From: an uncultured Aliivibrio sp.
GTDB taxonomy: Bacteria > Pseudomonadota > Gammaproteobacteria > Enterobacterales > Vibrionaceae
Assembly (NCBI RefSeq): GCF_946479765.1
Contig: NZ_CAMLHO010000004.1
Location: 36,569-100,568 of the forward strand
Direction: 5' to 3'
DNA length: 64,000 bases
Part shown: piece after piece, positions 1 through 9,318 of the stretch
How the letters are laid out: every line of letters begins with the position of its first letter
Numbering within the stretch: the first letter of the stretch is position 1
Program-made: the position numbers and the translations under genes
The notes under the pieces: generated by a model
Database searches by the model: none
Seen by the model: only the letters and a program-made list of their open reading frames with translations
Told to the model about the DNA's origin: nothing

Positions 1-7
1 TATATAG

Positions 8-38
8 AAGGCTTATCTTTCAGGGGTAAGCCTTTTTT
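8..38 (+). terminator. Rho-independent terminator of an upstream gene outside the window
   Basis: Eight-base arms (8-15 and 27-34) form a perfect hairpin followed by a T-run at 33-38. The T-run is on the + strand, so it should end a rightward transcript that begins before the window. It overlaps the last codon of mutH, which is transcribed towards it. Confidence 0.75.
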
Positions 39-705
39 AATTAAAAAATGACGTAAGGATCTTGTGAGTAAAATGAGTTTTTAAATAGAAGCCTCTTGGT
101 AACGTTTTGATTGGTTGACCATTCTCACCATACGCTTCGGTAAGGGCTTGACTGTTTGCCGCTTTTGGCCTGAGCTGTAATACCTCGCCATGTTTTGCTG
201 TAATGAACGCCACTTTGCCTAAGACAATTAAATCCATTAACTCTTCCCAATCTTGTTTTAGTTGCTGTTCTTCTTCTATAGAAGGTCGCCATAAAACGGG
301 GTAACCTACGTGACGGTCACCTACAGGGATCTCTCTTTCTCCTTCAACAGGGATCCATAAAACGTGCGCTAATTTATGACGAACATGTGACTCTTCCCAT
401 TTTAAGCCATGAACACCAGTTAACGGTGCGACAGAAACAAAGGTGGTTTCAAGAGGTTTTCCATTATGGCTGATCGGAATGGTTTTTAATTCAATCCCAA
501 GATCTATAAAATCAGGTAAAGGTTTACTGCCTGCTGATGCGCCTAGATGCCACTCTAATAACTGTCCAACCCAGCCTTTATCACGCTTCAAATTTTCAGG
601 AACAGGGATACCTGCTTGTGCGGCAAGTTCAGACAGGGTATAGCCTGCGATGCTTTCAGCTTTTGCTAAGAGCTCATTGGTACTTGTTGGTGGCAATTGC
701 TTCAT
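37..705 (-). CDS. mutH: DNA mismatch repair endonuclease MutH
   Basis: MutH nicks the unmethylated strand at hemimethylated GATC sites when activated by MutS and MutL, directing methyl-directed mismatch repair. The 222-residue protein is close to the family length. The catalytic D-x(6)-E-x-K signature is visible as Asp65, Glu72 and Lys74 in a segment reading [10 protein letters not shown], and the start is ATG. It is divergent from rppH across a 0.6-kb AT-rich gap, the same neighbour pair as in E. coli. Identification is secure from the active-site block and the gene order. Confidence 0.97.
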   Translation of the reverse strand: MKQLPPTSTNELLAKAESIAGYTLSELAAQAGIPVPENLKRDKGWVGQLLEWHLGASAGSKPLPDFIDLGIELKTIPISHNGKPLETTFVSVAPLTGVHGLKWEESHVRHKLAHVLWIPVEGEREIPVGDRHVGYPVLWRPSIEEEQQLKQDWEELMDLIVLGKVAFITAKHGEVLQLRPKAANSQALTEAYGENGQPIKTLPRGFYLKTHFTHKILTSFFN

Positions 706-785
706 AACCGCTCTGTAATGGTATTAATGGGATAAGATTAGCACATTATTCTTTGATTTCACGAGCTTGATTGGATCTAATTAAG

Positions 786-794
786 TTATCCACA
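786..794 (+). promoter_or_regulatory. Perfect DnaA box (TTATCCACA)
   Basis: Exact match to the high-affinity DnaA box. It lies 81 bp upstream of the mutH start codon, so it could also affect mutH expression. Confidence 0.6.
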
Positions 795-1098
795 TTCATG
801 ATTATTTTCTATACCTTATCTCTTTCTATGGATCTATATACAGTATTATATTTACGAATAAGTGATTGACTTTTTAAGGTATACCTCAGAATAGAGCTTG
901 TAATTGTGGGTAACCATCAAGTTGGTCGTTCTTTAATCGATCTGTGTTTTTATTATTCGTGGCGTGTAGGTTAAAAAAGATCAAGTTAAAGATCTTGAGC
1001 TTAACATTATGTTTAATAAGATTTTTATTTATTTCTTGTTTTTTATCCTACTCTATAACGAAACTGGTTTTTATTGTGTAATTTGGTTCGTTTTTATC

Positions 1099-1133
1099 TT
1101 CTTCACAAAGTTATGCACAGAAAAGGTGAATAA
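1099..1133 (+). promoter_or_regulatory. Compact trio of DnaA boxes, possible DARS core
   Basis: Three 9-mers lie within 35 bp: TTCTTCACA (+, one mismatch), TTATGCACA (+, exact) and, on the minus strand, TTATTCACC (one mismatch). Known DARS elements have a core of three closely spaced DnaA boxes with one inverted. The spacing rules of the E. coli core were not compared base by base. Confidence 0.42.
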
Positions 1134-1302
1134 ATGTGGGGTAGCTCTCATTGCAATGTTGATAACTCTTCTTTTGATTAAAAGTTATTCTACAAAAGTG
1201 CTTATTTTAGTAAAACGTGACAAGAAAGTGTGATCCTGTTTGCTCAAAGAGACGATCTGTGAAAAAATCAAAGGTAATATAAGTTTAAGATGAGGTCATC
1301 CA

Positions 1303-1815
1303 GTGATAGATGGCGATGGTTTCCGCCCGAACGTCGGGATAGTGATATGCAATAGCCATGGTCAAGTATTCTGGGCGAAACGATACGGACAACATTCTTG
1401 GCAGTTTCCACAAGGTGGCATTGATGATGGTGAGACTCCTGAACAAGCTATGTACCGGGAATTGTACGAAGAAGTAGGTTTGACTAAAAATGACGTACGT
1501 ATTTTAGCGAGTAGCCGTCATTGGTTGCGATATAAATTACCAAAACGTTTAGTTAGATGGGATTCAAAGCCTGTCTGTATTGGACAAAAACAGAAGTGGT
1601 TTTTGTTACGCTTGGAATGTGATGAATCCAAGGTGAATATGCAAAGAGATCGTTCACCAGAATTTGATGGGTGGCGATGGGTAAGTTATTGGTACCCGGT
1701 TCGACAAGTGGTTTCATTTAAGCGTGATGTTTATCGCCGAGCATTGAAAGAGTTCGCGGTAATTGCTATGCCGTTTAAGGAACGAAAATTTAAAAGGAAA
1801 GGTAAAAAAGGGTAA
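1303..1815 (+). CDS. rppH: RNA pyrophosphohydrolase RppH (Nudix)
   Basis: Removes pyrophosphate from the 5' triphosphate end of mRNAs, which starts RNase E-dependent decay. The Nudix box GX5EX7REUXEEXGU is intact at about residues 38-60 (from GGIDDGE to REL.EEVGL). It has 170 residues, normal for the family. The start is GTG with a GAGG Shine-Dalgarno 7 bases upstream. It is followed by ptsP after 36 bp, the same order as in E. coli, so cotranscription is likely. Confidence 0.96.
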   Translation: MIDGDGFRPNVGIVICNSHGQVFWAKRYGQHSWQFPQGGIDDGETPEQAMYRELYEEVGLTKNDVRILASSRHWLRYKLPKRLVRWDSKPVCIGQKQKWFLLRLECDESKVNMQRDRSPEFDGWRWVSYWYPVRQVVSFKRDVYRRALKEFAVIAMPFKERKFKRKGKKG

Positions 1816-1851
1816 GCGGTCGATGCCTTATAGCCTTAAGGATTACCTCTT

Positions 1852-4113
1852 ATGCTTACTCAACTCAGGGATATAGTTGATCACGTCGCTAAAGCTGAAT
1901 CATTAGATGATGCTTTAGCGCTATTAGTGAAAAATACACGAAATTCAATGCAGACAGAGTGTTGCTCAGTCTATTTGATGAGTAATGATAATCTTCGTTT
2001 AGAATTAATGGCGACTGAAGGTTTGAAAGCCAAGCCAAATACGGTCTCATTAGGCATTGATGAAGGTTTAGTTGGTCTTGTGGCTCGCAGTTGTGAACCG
2101 CTTAATCTCGCTAATGCATCGATACACCCCTCATATAAATACATTCCCAGTATTGCGGAATATAAGTTTAATTCTTTTTTAGCTACTCCAATTATATATC
2201 GCCGCCAAAATTTGGGTGTGTTAGTCGTTCAACAAAAAGAGAAACGCCAATTTACTGAAGTTGAAGAATCATTTCTCGTCACTCTTTCCGCTCAACTCGC
2301 GGTGGTATTAGCGCATGCAAAAGCGCATGAAAGTTGGTCTACTCATTTACAAACTTCGTCTACATCACAAAAGCAATTTAAAGGTATTTCAGCGTCTAAT
2401 GGGGTTGGGATTGCGCCATTATGGTTTGATGATGCTCAACCTAAAATTGAAGCGATTTTACCGAGTTCGTGCCTTAATATTGAATTAGAGAAAGATCGTT
2501 TAGGCACTGCGATTGAATTGGCCTTAAAGGATTTTAGACGCTCTAAAAAGCGTTTTGAACAAGAGTTGAATACAGAAACACTGGCTATTTTTGATCTCTT
2601 TACACACTTATTGAATGATCCTATGTTGAAAGCAGATCTGAAAAAACAGATCACGCTAGGGGATTCTGCCGAGTGGGCTCTACGTCAAGTCATAGAGTCT
2701 TATGCTGCGCGTTTTGGGAGAATGAGTGACTCGTACTTAAGTCAGAGAGCAAATGACGTTAGAGAGCTTGGGCAGAGGTTACTTTATTTTATTAATTACG
2801 AAGATAATCTAGATATTGAGCTGTCTCATCCTGTTATTTTGGTAACCACTCAACTAACCGCATCAATGCTCGCCAGTATTCCACAAGATAAGCTAAAAGG
2901 GGTGATATCGCTTGAAGGCGCAGCGAACTCTCATGCTGCGATTTTATCGAGAGCGTTAGGTATTCCGGCGATTATGGGGGTAGAGTTTAATCCTACTCAT
3001 TACCATAAATCGTTAGCCATTGTTGATGGGTATAGTGGTTTACTTTACATCAAACCGACAGATGCGTTAACTCAAGAATATCTTGAATTACAAAATGAAG
3101 AGATCGCTTTATCAGAGTTGATAACACAAGATCTCGATAAGCCAACGCTAACACTTGATAATCACCTTATGAAGATTTATCTAAACGCAGGATTGAGTGC
3201 AGATTCAAGCATTGCGGTAAATCAAGGGGTTGATGGTGTTGGTTTATACCGAACTGAAATCCCTTTTCTATTGCATCAACGTTTTCCATCGGAAGAAGAG
3301 CAGTATCTACAATATAAGGAAATTTTAGAAACGTACCCTCAAAAGCCTGTCATTATGCGAACGCTTGATATTGGTGGTGATAAGCCTTTACCTTACCTGC
3401 CTATCGAAGAAGATAATCCGTTTTTAGGTTGGCGAGGAATTCGATTTACATTGGATCACCCTGATATTTTTCTATCACAGCTAAAAGCGATGATAAGAGC
3501 GAATATTGGTAATGATAATTTATCTATTATGCTACCAATGATCTCGGGTATTCCTGAATTGAAACAAGCGAGAGTCTTGATTAATCAAGCGTATAACGAA
3601 GTGCTCAGTGAATCGGAAATTGATTTTTCTAAACCTCGTATAGGTATGATGGTTGAAGTGCCTTCGATGCTTTATTTATTACCAAGAGTTGCTGGGCTTG
3701 TTGATTTCATTTCTGTTGGGACCAACGATTTAACTCAATATTTATTAGCAGTAGATAGAAATAACTCTCGTGTATCTCATGTTTATGAGTCTTACCATCC
3801 TGCCGTGTTGCTGGCGTTAAAGCAGATTATAGAAACGGCAAATCAACATAATTTACCTGTCAGTGTATGTGGTGAATTAGCCGGGGATCCTATTGGTTGT
3901 CTCCTTTTAATTGGTCTGGGTTATCGTAATTTAAGTATGAACACGTCCAATGTTGCCAAGATAAAGTACATAATTAGACAAGTCACCTTGGCTGAAATTG
4001 AAAGCATGACAGAGATTCTTTTACACCATGATGATGCTGAGAAAATTTTAGCTGATATGATGGCTTTTTTGGAACAGAAAGATCTTTCAGGATTTATTCG
4101 AGCAGGTAAATAA
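1852..4113 (+). CDS. ptsP: Phosphoenolpyruvate-protein phosphotransferase PtsP (EI-Ntr)
   Basis: First enzyme of the nitrogen phosphotransferase system; it autophosphorylates from PEP and passes phosphate to NPr. Domain order: GAF sensor (about 1-155), PEP-utiliser N-terminal domain (about 170-295), swivelling phosphohistidine domain with the SHAAILSRALG motif (His361), and the C-terminal PEP-binding TIM barrel with the VCGELAGDP block. It has 753 residues, close to E. coli PtsP (about 748). The stop codon abuts the ATG of the next gene, so the two are cotranscribed and possibly translationally coupled. Confidence 0.96.
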   Translation: MLTQLRDIVDHVAKAESLDDALALLVKNTRNSMQTECCSVYLMSNDNLRLELMATEGLKAKPNTVSLGIDEGLVGLVARSCEPLNLANASIHPSYKYIPSIAEYKFNSFLATPIIYRRQNLGVLVVQQKEKRQFTEVEESFLVTLSAQLAVVLAHAKAHESWSTHLQTSSTSQKQFKGISASNGVGIAPLWFDDAQPKIEAILPSSCLNIELEKDRLGTAIELALKDFRRSKKRFEQELNTETLAIFDLFTHLLNDPMLKADLKKQITLGDSAEWALRQVIESYAARFGRMSDSYLSQRANDVRELGQRLLYFINYEDNLDIELSHPVILVTTQLTASMLASIPQDKLKGVISLEGAANSHAAILSRALGIPAIMGVEFNPTHYHKSLAIVDGYSGLLYIKPTDALTQEYLELQNEEIALSELITQDLDKPTLTLDNHLMKIYLNAGLSADSSIAVNQGVDGVGLYRTEIPFLLHQRFPSEEEQYLQYKEILETYPQKPVIMRTLDIGGDKPLPYLPIEEDNPFLGWRGIRFTLDHPDIFLSQLKAMIRANIGNDNLSIMLPMISGIPELKQARVLINQAYNEVLSESEIDFSKPRIGMMVEVPSMLYLLPRVAGLVDFISVGTNDLTQYLLAVDRNNSRVSHVYESYHPAVLLALKQIIETANQHNLPVSVCGELAGDPIGCLLLIGLGYRNLSMNTSNVAKIKYIIRQVTLAEIESMTEILLHHDDAEKILADMMAFLEQKDLSGFIRAGK

Positions 4114-4917
4114 ATGTCAGTAGATTTTTGGTCTATTTTTGCGCTGTATCTTTTACTTGGTAGTGTCGTTGGTGTAATGGCTGGTCTATTAGGGATTGGT
4201 GGTGGATTACTGGTTGTTCCGGCTCTGTTGTGGTTATTGCCTTTGGCTGGCATTGATTCGAGTATAGCAATGCAAATGGCTCTTGGTACGTCTTTGGCGA
4301 CAATTATATTTACATCAAGCTCATCGGCATTGAACCATTTGCGTTTAGGTAATGTCGAAGTGGGGTTAATTAAAAGCTTAGCACCAGGGGTTATACTTGG
4401 TGGTTTTATTGGCAGTTATCTTACTGAATTAATTCCAATACAATATTTACCTAAAGTGTTTGGTATTATCGTGCTTTTATTAGCATTACAAATGTTGTTA
4501 GCGCTTAAGTTTACCGCAACAAGAACAATGCCATCCCCTCTAAAAATAGCAACTTCAGGTGGGATAATCGGTGTTATTTCTAGTTTAGCAGGCATTGGTG
4601 GTGGCTCACTTACTGTGCCTTATTTAAGTTTTCATGGTGTTGAAATGAGGAAAGCGATTGGCAGTTCTTCATTATGTGGCACATTAATCGCGATAGCAGG
4701 CATGATAGGCTTTGTTATGCATGGGGTTAATGTGGTTAACTTACCGCCAATGAGCTTAGGGTATGTGTATTTACCTGCATTATGCGGCATTAGTTTAACG
4801 TCTATTTTAACCACTAGAATAGGGGCTAAGTTAGCGTCACATTTACCAACATCAACATTAAAAAAAATCTTTGCCGTATTTCTCGTATTTATCGGCAGCA
4901 AAATGTTCTTAGGATAA
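4114..4917 (+). CDS. TauE/SafE family membrane permease
   Basis: A 267-residue, highly hydrophobic inner-membrane protein with about eight predicted helices. The family hallmark, a glycine-rich G-x-GGG-x(2)-V-P motif, appears twice (near residues 27-36 and 158-167), reflecting its internal duplication. TauE/SafE proteins are proposed exporters of sulfite, sulfoacetate or related anions; the substrate here cannot be read from the sequence. It starts directly at the ptsP stop codon and is 10 bp from lgt, inside the rppH-thyA gene row. Confidence 0.85.
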   Translation: MSVDFWSIFALYLLLGSVVGVMAGLLGIGGGLLVVPALLWLLPLAGIDSSIAMQMALGTSLATIIFTSSSSALNHLRLGNVEVGLIKSLAPGVILGGFIGSYLTELIPIQYLPKVFGIIVLLLALQMLLALKFTATRTMPSPLKIATSGGIIGVISSLAGIGGGSLTVPYLSFHGVEMRKAIGSSSLCGTLIAIAGMIGFVMHGVNVVNLPPMSLGYVYLPALCGISLTSILTTRIGAKLASHLPTSTLKKIFAVFLVFIGSKMFLG

Positions 4918-4927
4918 GAGAGTAGTC

Positions 4928-5779
4928 ATGAGTCAGGGGTATTTAAACTTCCCACATATCGATCCGATATTATTTGAAATTGGTCCACTAGCAGTACGTT
5001 GGTATGGGTTAATGTACTTGTTTGGTTTTATGTTTGCCTTATGGCTAGCAAATAAACGCGCAGATAAACCAAACAGTGGTTGGACTCGTGATCAAGTCAG
5101 CGATCTTCTTTTTGCAGGCTTTTTGGGTGTCGTCATTGGTGGGCGAGTTGGCTACGTACTGTTTTATAACTTTGGGTATTTCTTAGAGAACCCATTGTAC
5201 TTATTTGAAGTATGGACTGGTGGAATGTCTTTCCACGGTGGCCTATTAGGTGTAATTAGTGCAATTCTTTGGTATGGCTATAAAAATAACCGTAGCTTCT
5301 TTACCATTGCTGATTTTGTTGCGCCATTAGTGCCATTTGGATTAGGTGCTGGTCGCCTTGGTAACTTCATGAATGGTGAACTATGGGGCCGTGTTACTGA
5401 CGTGCCGTGGGCGATGGTATTCCCAACAGGCGGACCTTTCCCTCGTCATCCATCGCAGCTGTATGAATTTGCACTTGAAGGTGTTGTTTTATTCTTAATT
5501 CTAAATTGGTTTATTCGTAAACCTCGTCCATTAGGCGCAGTCTCTGGCTTATTCCTATTTGGTTACGGTACATTCCGCTTCTTAGTTGAATACGTTCGTC
5601 AGCCTGATGCTCAATTAGGTTTGTTTGGTGATTGGATTTCAATGGGACAAATCTTATCATTGCCAATGGTGATTGGTGGTTTATTGATGATGCTTTGGGC
5701 GTTTAAACGTAATCTTTTTGCGACTGATTTGCAGAATAATGGTACGAAGCCAGAGAAATCGAAATCAAAAGCAAAATAA
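4928..5779 (+). CDS. lgt: Prolipoprotein diacylglyceryl transferase Lgt
   Basis: Transfers diacylglycerol from phosphatidylglycerol to the lipobox cysteine of prolipoproteins, the first step of lipoprotein maturation in the inner membrane. The 283-residue, seven-helix protein has the SFHGGLLG motif (His around 103) and the Lgt signature [17 protein letters not shown] Lys/Ser-rich cytoplasmic tail closes the protein. It stands just upstream of thyA, as in E. coli. Lipoprotein substrates in this window include CsgG and NlpI. Confidence 0.97.
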   Translation: MSQGYLNFPHIDPILFEIGPLAVRWYGLMYLFGFMFALWLANKRADKPNSGWTRDQVSDLLFAGFLGVVIGGRVGYVLFYNFGYFLENPLYLFEVWTGGMSFHGGLLGVISAILWYGYKNNRSFFTIADFVAPLVPFGLGAGRLGNFMNGELWGRVTDVPWAMVFPTGGPFPRHPSQLYEFALEGVVLFLILNWFIRKPRPLGAVSGLFLFGYGTFRFLVEYVRQPDAQLGLFGDWISMGQILSLPMVIGGLLMMLWAFKRNLFATDLQNNGTKPEKSKSKAK

Positions 5780-5874
5780 ACAAACTCATAAAAATACGCT
5801 AGAATAGCGTTAATGACGATTTATAGTAATGGCCTCTCGTTTGAGGCCATTTTTTTAAGCCAATTTTAGAGAGC

Positions 5875-6732
5875 ATGACCGTGAAACAGTATTTAGATTT
5901 ATGCCAACGCATCGTTGATGAAGGTCACTGGATTGAAAACGAGCGCACAGGAAAGCGCTGTTTGACGGTGATTAATGCTGATTTAACCTACGATGTTGCC
6001 AATGGTGAGTTTCCATTAGTAACGACACGTAAGAGTTTCTGGAAATCAGCCGTTGCTGAAATGATTGGTTATATTCGCGGTTATGATAACGCAGAAGATT
6101 TCCGTAAAATAGGCACTAAAACATGGGATGCGAATGCGAATCTAAACGACGTTTGGCTCAATAACTCTCACCGTAAAGGTGAAGATGACATGGGACGAGT
6201 GTACGGCGTTCAAGGTCGCTCATGGGCAAAACCGAATGGCGAGTTTGTCGATCAGTTGAAAAAGATTATTGATGATTTAAGCAATGGTATTGATGACCGG
6301 GGTGAGATTTTAAATTTCTATAACCCAGGTGAGTTTGATATGGGCTGTTTACGTCCGTGCATGTACTCACACCACTTTTCGCTATTAGGTGACACTCTGT
6401 ACTTAAATAGCACTCAACGTTCGTGTGATGTCCCGCTAGGCCTTAATTTCAACATGGTTCAAGTCTATTTTCTGCTGGCTATTGTGGCTCAAATTACAGG
6501 CCATAAGGCAGGTAAGGCGTATCACAAGATTGTTAATGGTCATATCTATGAAGACCAACTTGAGTTGATGAAAGAAGTTCAGCTAAAGCGTGAGCCATTG
6601 AAAGCCCCACTCTTTAAAATAAACCCTAAGATTAAATCATTAGAAGATTTGGAAACCTGGGTCACAATGGATGATTTTGAAGTGATTGGCTATGAAAGCC
6701 ATGAAGCGATTAAGTATCCTTTTTCGGTATAG
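5875..6732 (+). CDS. thyA: Thymidylate synthase ThyA
   Basis: Converts dUMP to dTMP using methylenetetrahydrofolate. The protein has 285 residues, slightly longer than the 264 of E. coli. The catalytic cysteine is Cys162 in an RPCMYSHHF context, followed by the [10 protein letters not shown] nucleotide-binding block. The PCMYSHHF context differs from the PCHAFFQF of E. coli, indicating a different ThyA subgroup. The start is the ATG at 5875; a GTG two codons later is possible. It ends the rppH-ptsP-lgt gene row. Confidence 0.97.
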   Translation: MTVKQYLDLCQRIVDEGHWIENERTGKRCLTVINADLTYDVANGEFPLVTTRKSFWKSAVAEMIGYIRGYDNAEDFRKIGTKTWDANANLNDVWLNNSHRKGEDDMGRVYGVQGRSWAKPNGEFVDQLKKIIDDLSNGIDDRGEILNFYNPGEFDMGCLRPCMYSHHFSLLGDTLYLNSTQRSCDVPLGLNFNMVQVYFLLAIVAQITGHKAGKAYHKIVNGHIYEDQLELMKEVQLKREPLKAPLFKINPKIKSLEDLETWVTMDDFEVIGYESHEAIKYPFSV

Positions 6733-6758
6733 CTAGAGTTAGTTTACTGTTTATAATG

Positions 6759-6791
6759 ATAGGGCCTTAATATTAAATGATAAGGCTCTAT
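6759..6791 (+). terminator. Hairpin downstream of thyA
   Basis: Eleven-base arms (6759-6769 and 6781-6791) pair with one G-U wobble around an 11-nt loop. There is no good T-run on either side, so it may be a 3'-end stabilising hairpin rather than a simple intrinsic terminator. It separates convergent thyA and csgG. Confidence 0.45.
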
Positions 6792-6945
6792 ATGATATTA
6801 AATAAGAGATAATTTTATGTCTGGTTACGTAATGATAAACGTGAAACTATAATGTAAATAGGTCCGTTTATCCCAAGTGATTATTTATCAATAATAATTG
6901 AACATGATGATGTCTCTGCTCTAATTATTTGTAATAAATCTGTTA

Positions 6946-7782
6946 TTATAATATCTGATGTCTTTCTGAAGCATACTTTTGGAAAATTGGGTTATCTTTA
7001 CTATCCTTGTTCTCTGGACGCCATAACCCTTCCTCAACCCCTTTCACTATCAAATGAATAACAGCAGAATCAATTGCTGACATTAAGGCAATATTTACTG
7101 GCTCGTTATTGGTGTAGCCTAACTCAACCTCCAAGAGCTCTTTATAATCCACAAATCGAAAAGCTCCCGCTGACACTTCATAAGAAAGTATCGTTTTACT
7201 GGTTGTCACACTCGTCAGGATCTTACCGCTACGAACATCAACAGCTCGAATATTGACAGTCACTTGATCCGCTCGGTACTGCCCTGAACCACCAATACCT
7301 AAATATCTAGCCCCTGCACCGCCTGTTTTAATATTTGAATCATAAGCTACGATTCCACCCTCAATCATTACATTTGCAGACAACAAAGATGGAAGCGTAG
7401 AGCCATGATTAGAAATAGATTCTTGCTTTTTTTGCGCTGCTCTAATAATTTTTCTTTCCGTCAATAAGTTTTGTAACCCTTGACGTTCTAGAGGATGAAA
7501 CCATTCTGAATCCAGTAATGCCATCGTTAAAAGAGCAGTCCCCCCTTGAGGTACAGCTGTTGAGAAATTACTGTTTGGTTGAGGTTTATACTGACCCGTT
7601 TGGTCTCTAAAATCATATACAGAAACAAATATTTTCCCTCTTGGTTTAGGCAAAGAAATGAGATCTACATAACTCGCACCACGCTGCATTAATGTTGGTG
7701 ATTCTGAAATTTCAGGCACATCAATCGAATTAGAACAACCGGAAATAATAAAAAGTAATAAAAATAATATTGAATATTTCAT
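6946..7782 (-). CDS. csgG: Curli secretion channel lipoprotein CsgG
   Basis: Nonameric outer-membrane channel that exports the curli subunits. The 278-residue protein (277 in E. coli) has a lipoprotein signal with lipobox ISGC, so Cys16 is the lipidated residue. CsgG features include the segment from KIFVSVYDFRDQTGQYK onward, the FRFVDYKELLEVELGYTNNEP block and the conserved C-terminal helix ending VEEGLW. It is last in the csgDEFG operon, 22 bp after csgF, with an AAGGAA ribosome site. Confidence 0.97.
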   Translation of the reverse strand: MKYSILFLLLFIISGCSNSIDVPEISESPTLMQRGASYVDLISLPKPRGKIFVSVYDFRDQTGQYKPQPNSNFSTAVPQGGTALLTMALLDSEWFHPLERQGLQNLLTERKIIRAAQKKQESISNHGSTLPSLLSANVMIEGGIVAYDSNIKTGGAGARYLGIGGSGQYRADQVTVNIRAVDVRSGKILTSVTTSKTILSYEVSAGAFRFVDYKELLEVELGYTNNEPVNIALMSAIDSAVIHLIVKGVEEGLWRPENKDSKDNPIFQKYASERHQIL

Positions 7783-7804
7783 TGCTGATTCCTTAGCTTA
7801 GAAA

Positions 7805-8206
7805 TTAATCTGGAGTAAGACCACTCACTTGAATTTCTGAGGTTTCACCCGTTTCTTTGTCTACAATTTGAATCAGTAAGGCTCCTGAATCATCAACAAT
7901 ATTTAATATAAAATCATCGGTAATAAGCTGCCCTGTATTACCATTACCTACATCCGCTAATAGTTGACTTATTAATCGAGACTCCAAACTAGAAGTAAGT
8001 CGATCTAGCGCGGATTCTTGCTCAAACAATGAATCATCTTTCGGTCCTTTATAATCATTAATTGCATTAGCACCAGCAAAAAGATGTGATGTGTTTAATG
8101 GGTTACCCCCAAAATTAGGATTCACTGGCGTATATACTAATTCACTCGCCTGGCTTAATGGTATAAAGCTAGCTATTATGATAAAAAATATAATCCGTAT
8201 AGTCAT
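7805..8206 (-). CDS. csgF: Curli assembly factor CsgF
   Basis: Exported protein that binds the CsgG pore at the cell surface and helps anchor the CsgB nucleator. The 133-residue protein has a signal peptide (about residues 1-20, ending SQA) followed by the diagnostic PVNPNFGGNPLN motif at the start of the mature chain, the part that threads into the CsgG channel. It has an AGGAG Shine-Dalgarno and lies between csgE and csgG in the same operon. Confidence 0.96.
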   Translation of the reverse strand: MTIRIIFFIIIASFIPLSQASELVYTPVNPNFGGNPLNTSHLFAGANAINDYKGPKDDSLFEQESALDRLTSSLESRLISQLLADVGNGNTGQLITDDFILNIVDDSGALLIQIVDKETGETSEIQVSGLTPD

Positions 8207-8215
8207 ACTAACTCC

Positions 8216-8677
8216 TTAGATCTCAGGAAGTTCGAGATCATATGTGTCTCTAAATAATTTCTCTGTTTGCCATTTAATGATGTATTGATTTACAGCCTCT
8301 ATCGCTTGAGCCGCTTTTTCATCTGCTTGTCTTTGCCCTGGAGAAAGCGCTCCTCTGTAAATAACCTTGTCAAAATGATAAACTCCTATAATGCTTCCAG
8401 ATAAGGCTGTTGGCCTTTCTTTAACCGTTAAATTCACATCTATATCGTCATATTTACTGTTCATTTTCATCGAAAAAGCAAAATAAAAATCCCTTCCTAG
8501 CCGAGTTAAGGTTCGGTCAATAATTAATCCTTCAATTTCAAGTAAGTCATCCGCCTCATCCACTTTATTAGTCTCTAACGGTGTTTTCGACTCCAAAGTA
8601 TCTTGAGTGCTCGATGCATAAGTAAGCAGCGGAATAAATAACGCCAAAACGAGTAAAAATATAGAGTAAACTCTCAT
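8216..8677 (-). CDS. csgE: Curli secretion specificity factor CsgE
   Basis: Periplasmic cap protein that gates CsgG and directs CsgA to it. The 153 residues include a signal peptide (cleavage near residue 21, after TYA) and a mature part with the CsgE core, including GRDFYFAF, NLTVKERPTALSG and VYRGALSP-like elements. It is about 24 residues longer than E. coli CsgE (129), mostly in an acidic Thr/Glu/Asp-rich segment after the signal. Its ATG overlaps the csgD stop by 4 bases, implying translational coupling. Confidence 0.95.
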   Translation of the reverse strand: MRVYSIFLLVLALFIPLLTYASSTQDTLESKTPLETNKVDEADDLLEIEGLIIDRTLTRLGRDFYFAFSMKMNSKYDDIDVNLTVKERPTALSGSIIGVYHFDKVIYRGALSPGQRQADEKAAQAIEAVNQYIIKWQTEKLFRDTYDLELPEI

Positions 8678-9318
8678 GAGACACCCTCTTTAAGGTCATA
8701 CCCTTTGGCCCACATCATTGCTTGCAATCGATTTTTCACATTAAGTTTTTTGAATATATTATAAAGGTGTGTTTTAACTGTATTTTCACTGACAAAAAGT
8801 GTATTTGCGATATCTATATTTGATAAACCTAATGATAATAGCTTTAGTATTTCTTTTTCTCTTTCCGTTAACGATACTGATGTTGTTAATATTCCACTTT
8901 GCTTTTCTCTATAGGAAAATATAATCTCTTTTGTTATTTCTCTACTAAGCCAAATTTCCCCAGATATTATCTTTCTTATTCCTAGAGATATAATGTTGGT
9001 ATCATCATTCTCATAAAAAACGCCAACAACATTTGGATACTTAATAATATCGTTAACTGCATTGCAAGTTGTTATATTAAATAGTATTTCTTTAAACTGT
9101 AACCCCCTCTGAGTGATAATGAATAAATATTCTTTATATCTTTCATCTGTTTGATGTTTTAAATCTAAAATAATAAAAACATCTTCCTCTGACTCATTCA
9201 TACTACTTAATTCATCGAAACTAAGAGATACAACATTGATACAAGTTGATTTTTCCAATAAATCAATAAGTAATGATGAATATAGCGTTTGGCATGATGA
9301 TAAGTAATAAATGGTCAT
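8674..9318 (-). CDS. csgD: Curli master regulator CsgD (LuxR family)
   Basis: Transcription activator of curli genes and, in enterics, of cellulose via diguanylate cyclases. It is 214 residues: an N-terminal receiver-like domain (about 1-130) and a C-terminal LuxR/FixJ helix-turn-helix (about 148-207, with LTEREKEIL and SENTVKTHLYNIF). The ATG at 9318 is preferred because it has a GAGGAGG Shine-Dalgarno 6 bases upstream; an in-frame TTG at 9333 lies next to that site. First gene of csgDEFG. Confidence 0.93.
   Translation of the reverse strand: MTIYYLSSCQTLYSSLLIDLLEKSTCINVVSLSFDELSSMNESEEDVFIILDLKHQTDERYKEYLFIITQRGLQFKEILFNITTCNAVNDIIKYPNVVGVFYENDDTNIISLGIRKIISGEIWLSREITKEIIFSYREKQSGILTTSVSLTEREKEILKLLSLGLSNIDIANTLFVSENTVKTHLYNIFKKLNVKNRLQAMMWAKGYDLKEGVS

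Larger units (their letters stand above)
706..1302. promoter_or_regulatory. mutH-rppH intergenic region, DARS2-like DnaA-box cluster
   Basis: Nearly 600 bp of AT-rich DNA with no convincing gene. It contains two exact TTATNCACA DnaA boxes (786-794 and 1111-1119), one relaxed-consensus TTTTTCACA on the minus strand (1258-1266), and several one-mismatch boxes on both strands (905-913, 1099-1107, 1125-1133, 1157-1165). There are also several GATC sites. In E. coli the DnaA-reactivating sequence DARS2 lies in the gap between mutH and rppH (ygdP), from memory of the literature. Function here is inferred from position and boxes. Confidence 0.5.

Noticed and set aside
443..643. Open frame on the + strand opposite mutH
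   Set aside because: Shadow of mutH with no family features or ribosome site.
1009..1233. 74-codon hydrophobic open frame in the mutH-rppH gap
   Set aside because: No ribosome-binding site, no recognisable family, and it runs across the DnaA-box trio. Low-GC T-rich DNA produces such hydrophobic frames by chance.
706..1302. Chromosomal or plasmid replication origin
   Set aside because: DnaA boxes and GATC sites hint at one, but there is no replication gene, no AT-rich 13-mer array that I can recognise, and both chromosome origins of vibrios lie elsewhere (near mnmG and near rctB). DARS2-like function fits better.
5875..6732. Possible non-canonical or phage-type thymidylate synthase
   Set aside because: The PCMYSHHF context looks unusual beside E. 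coli, but the catalytic Cys, the QRSCD block and the lgt-thyA order all indicate the normal chromosomal ThyA of vibrios.
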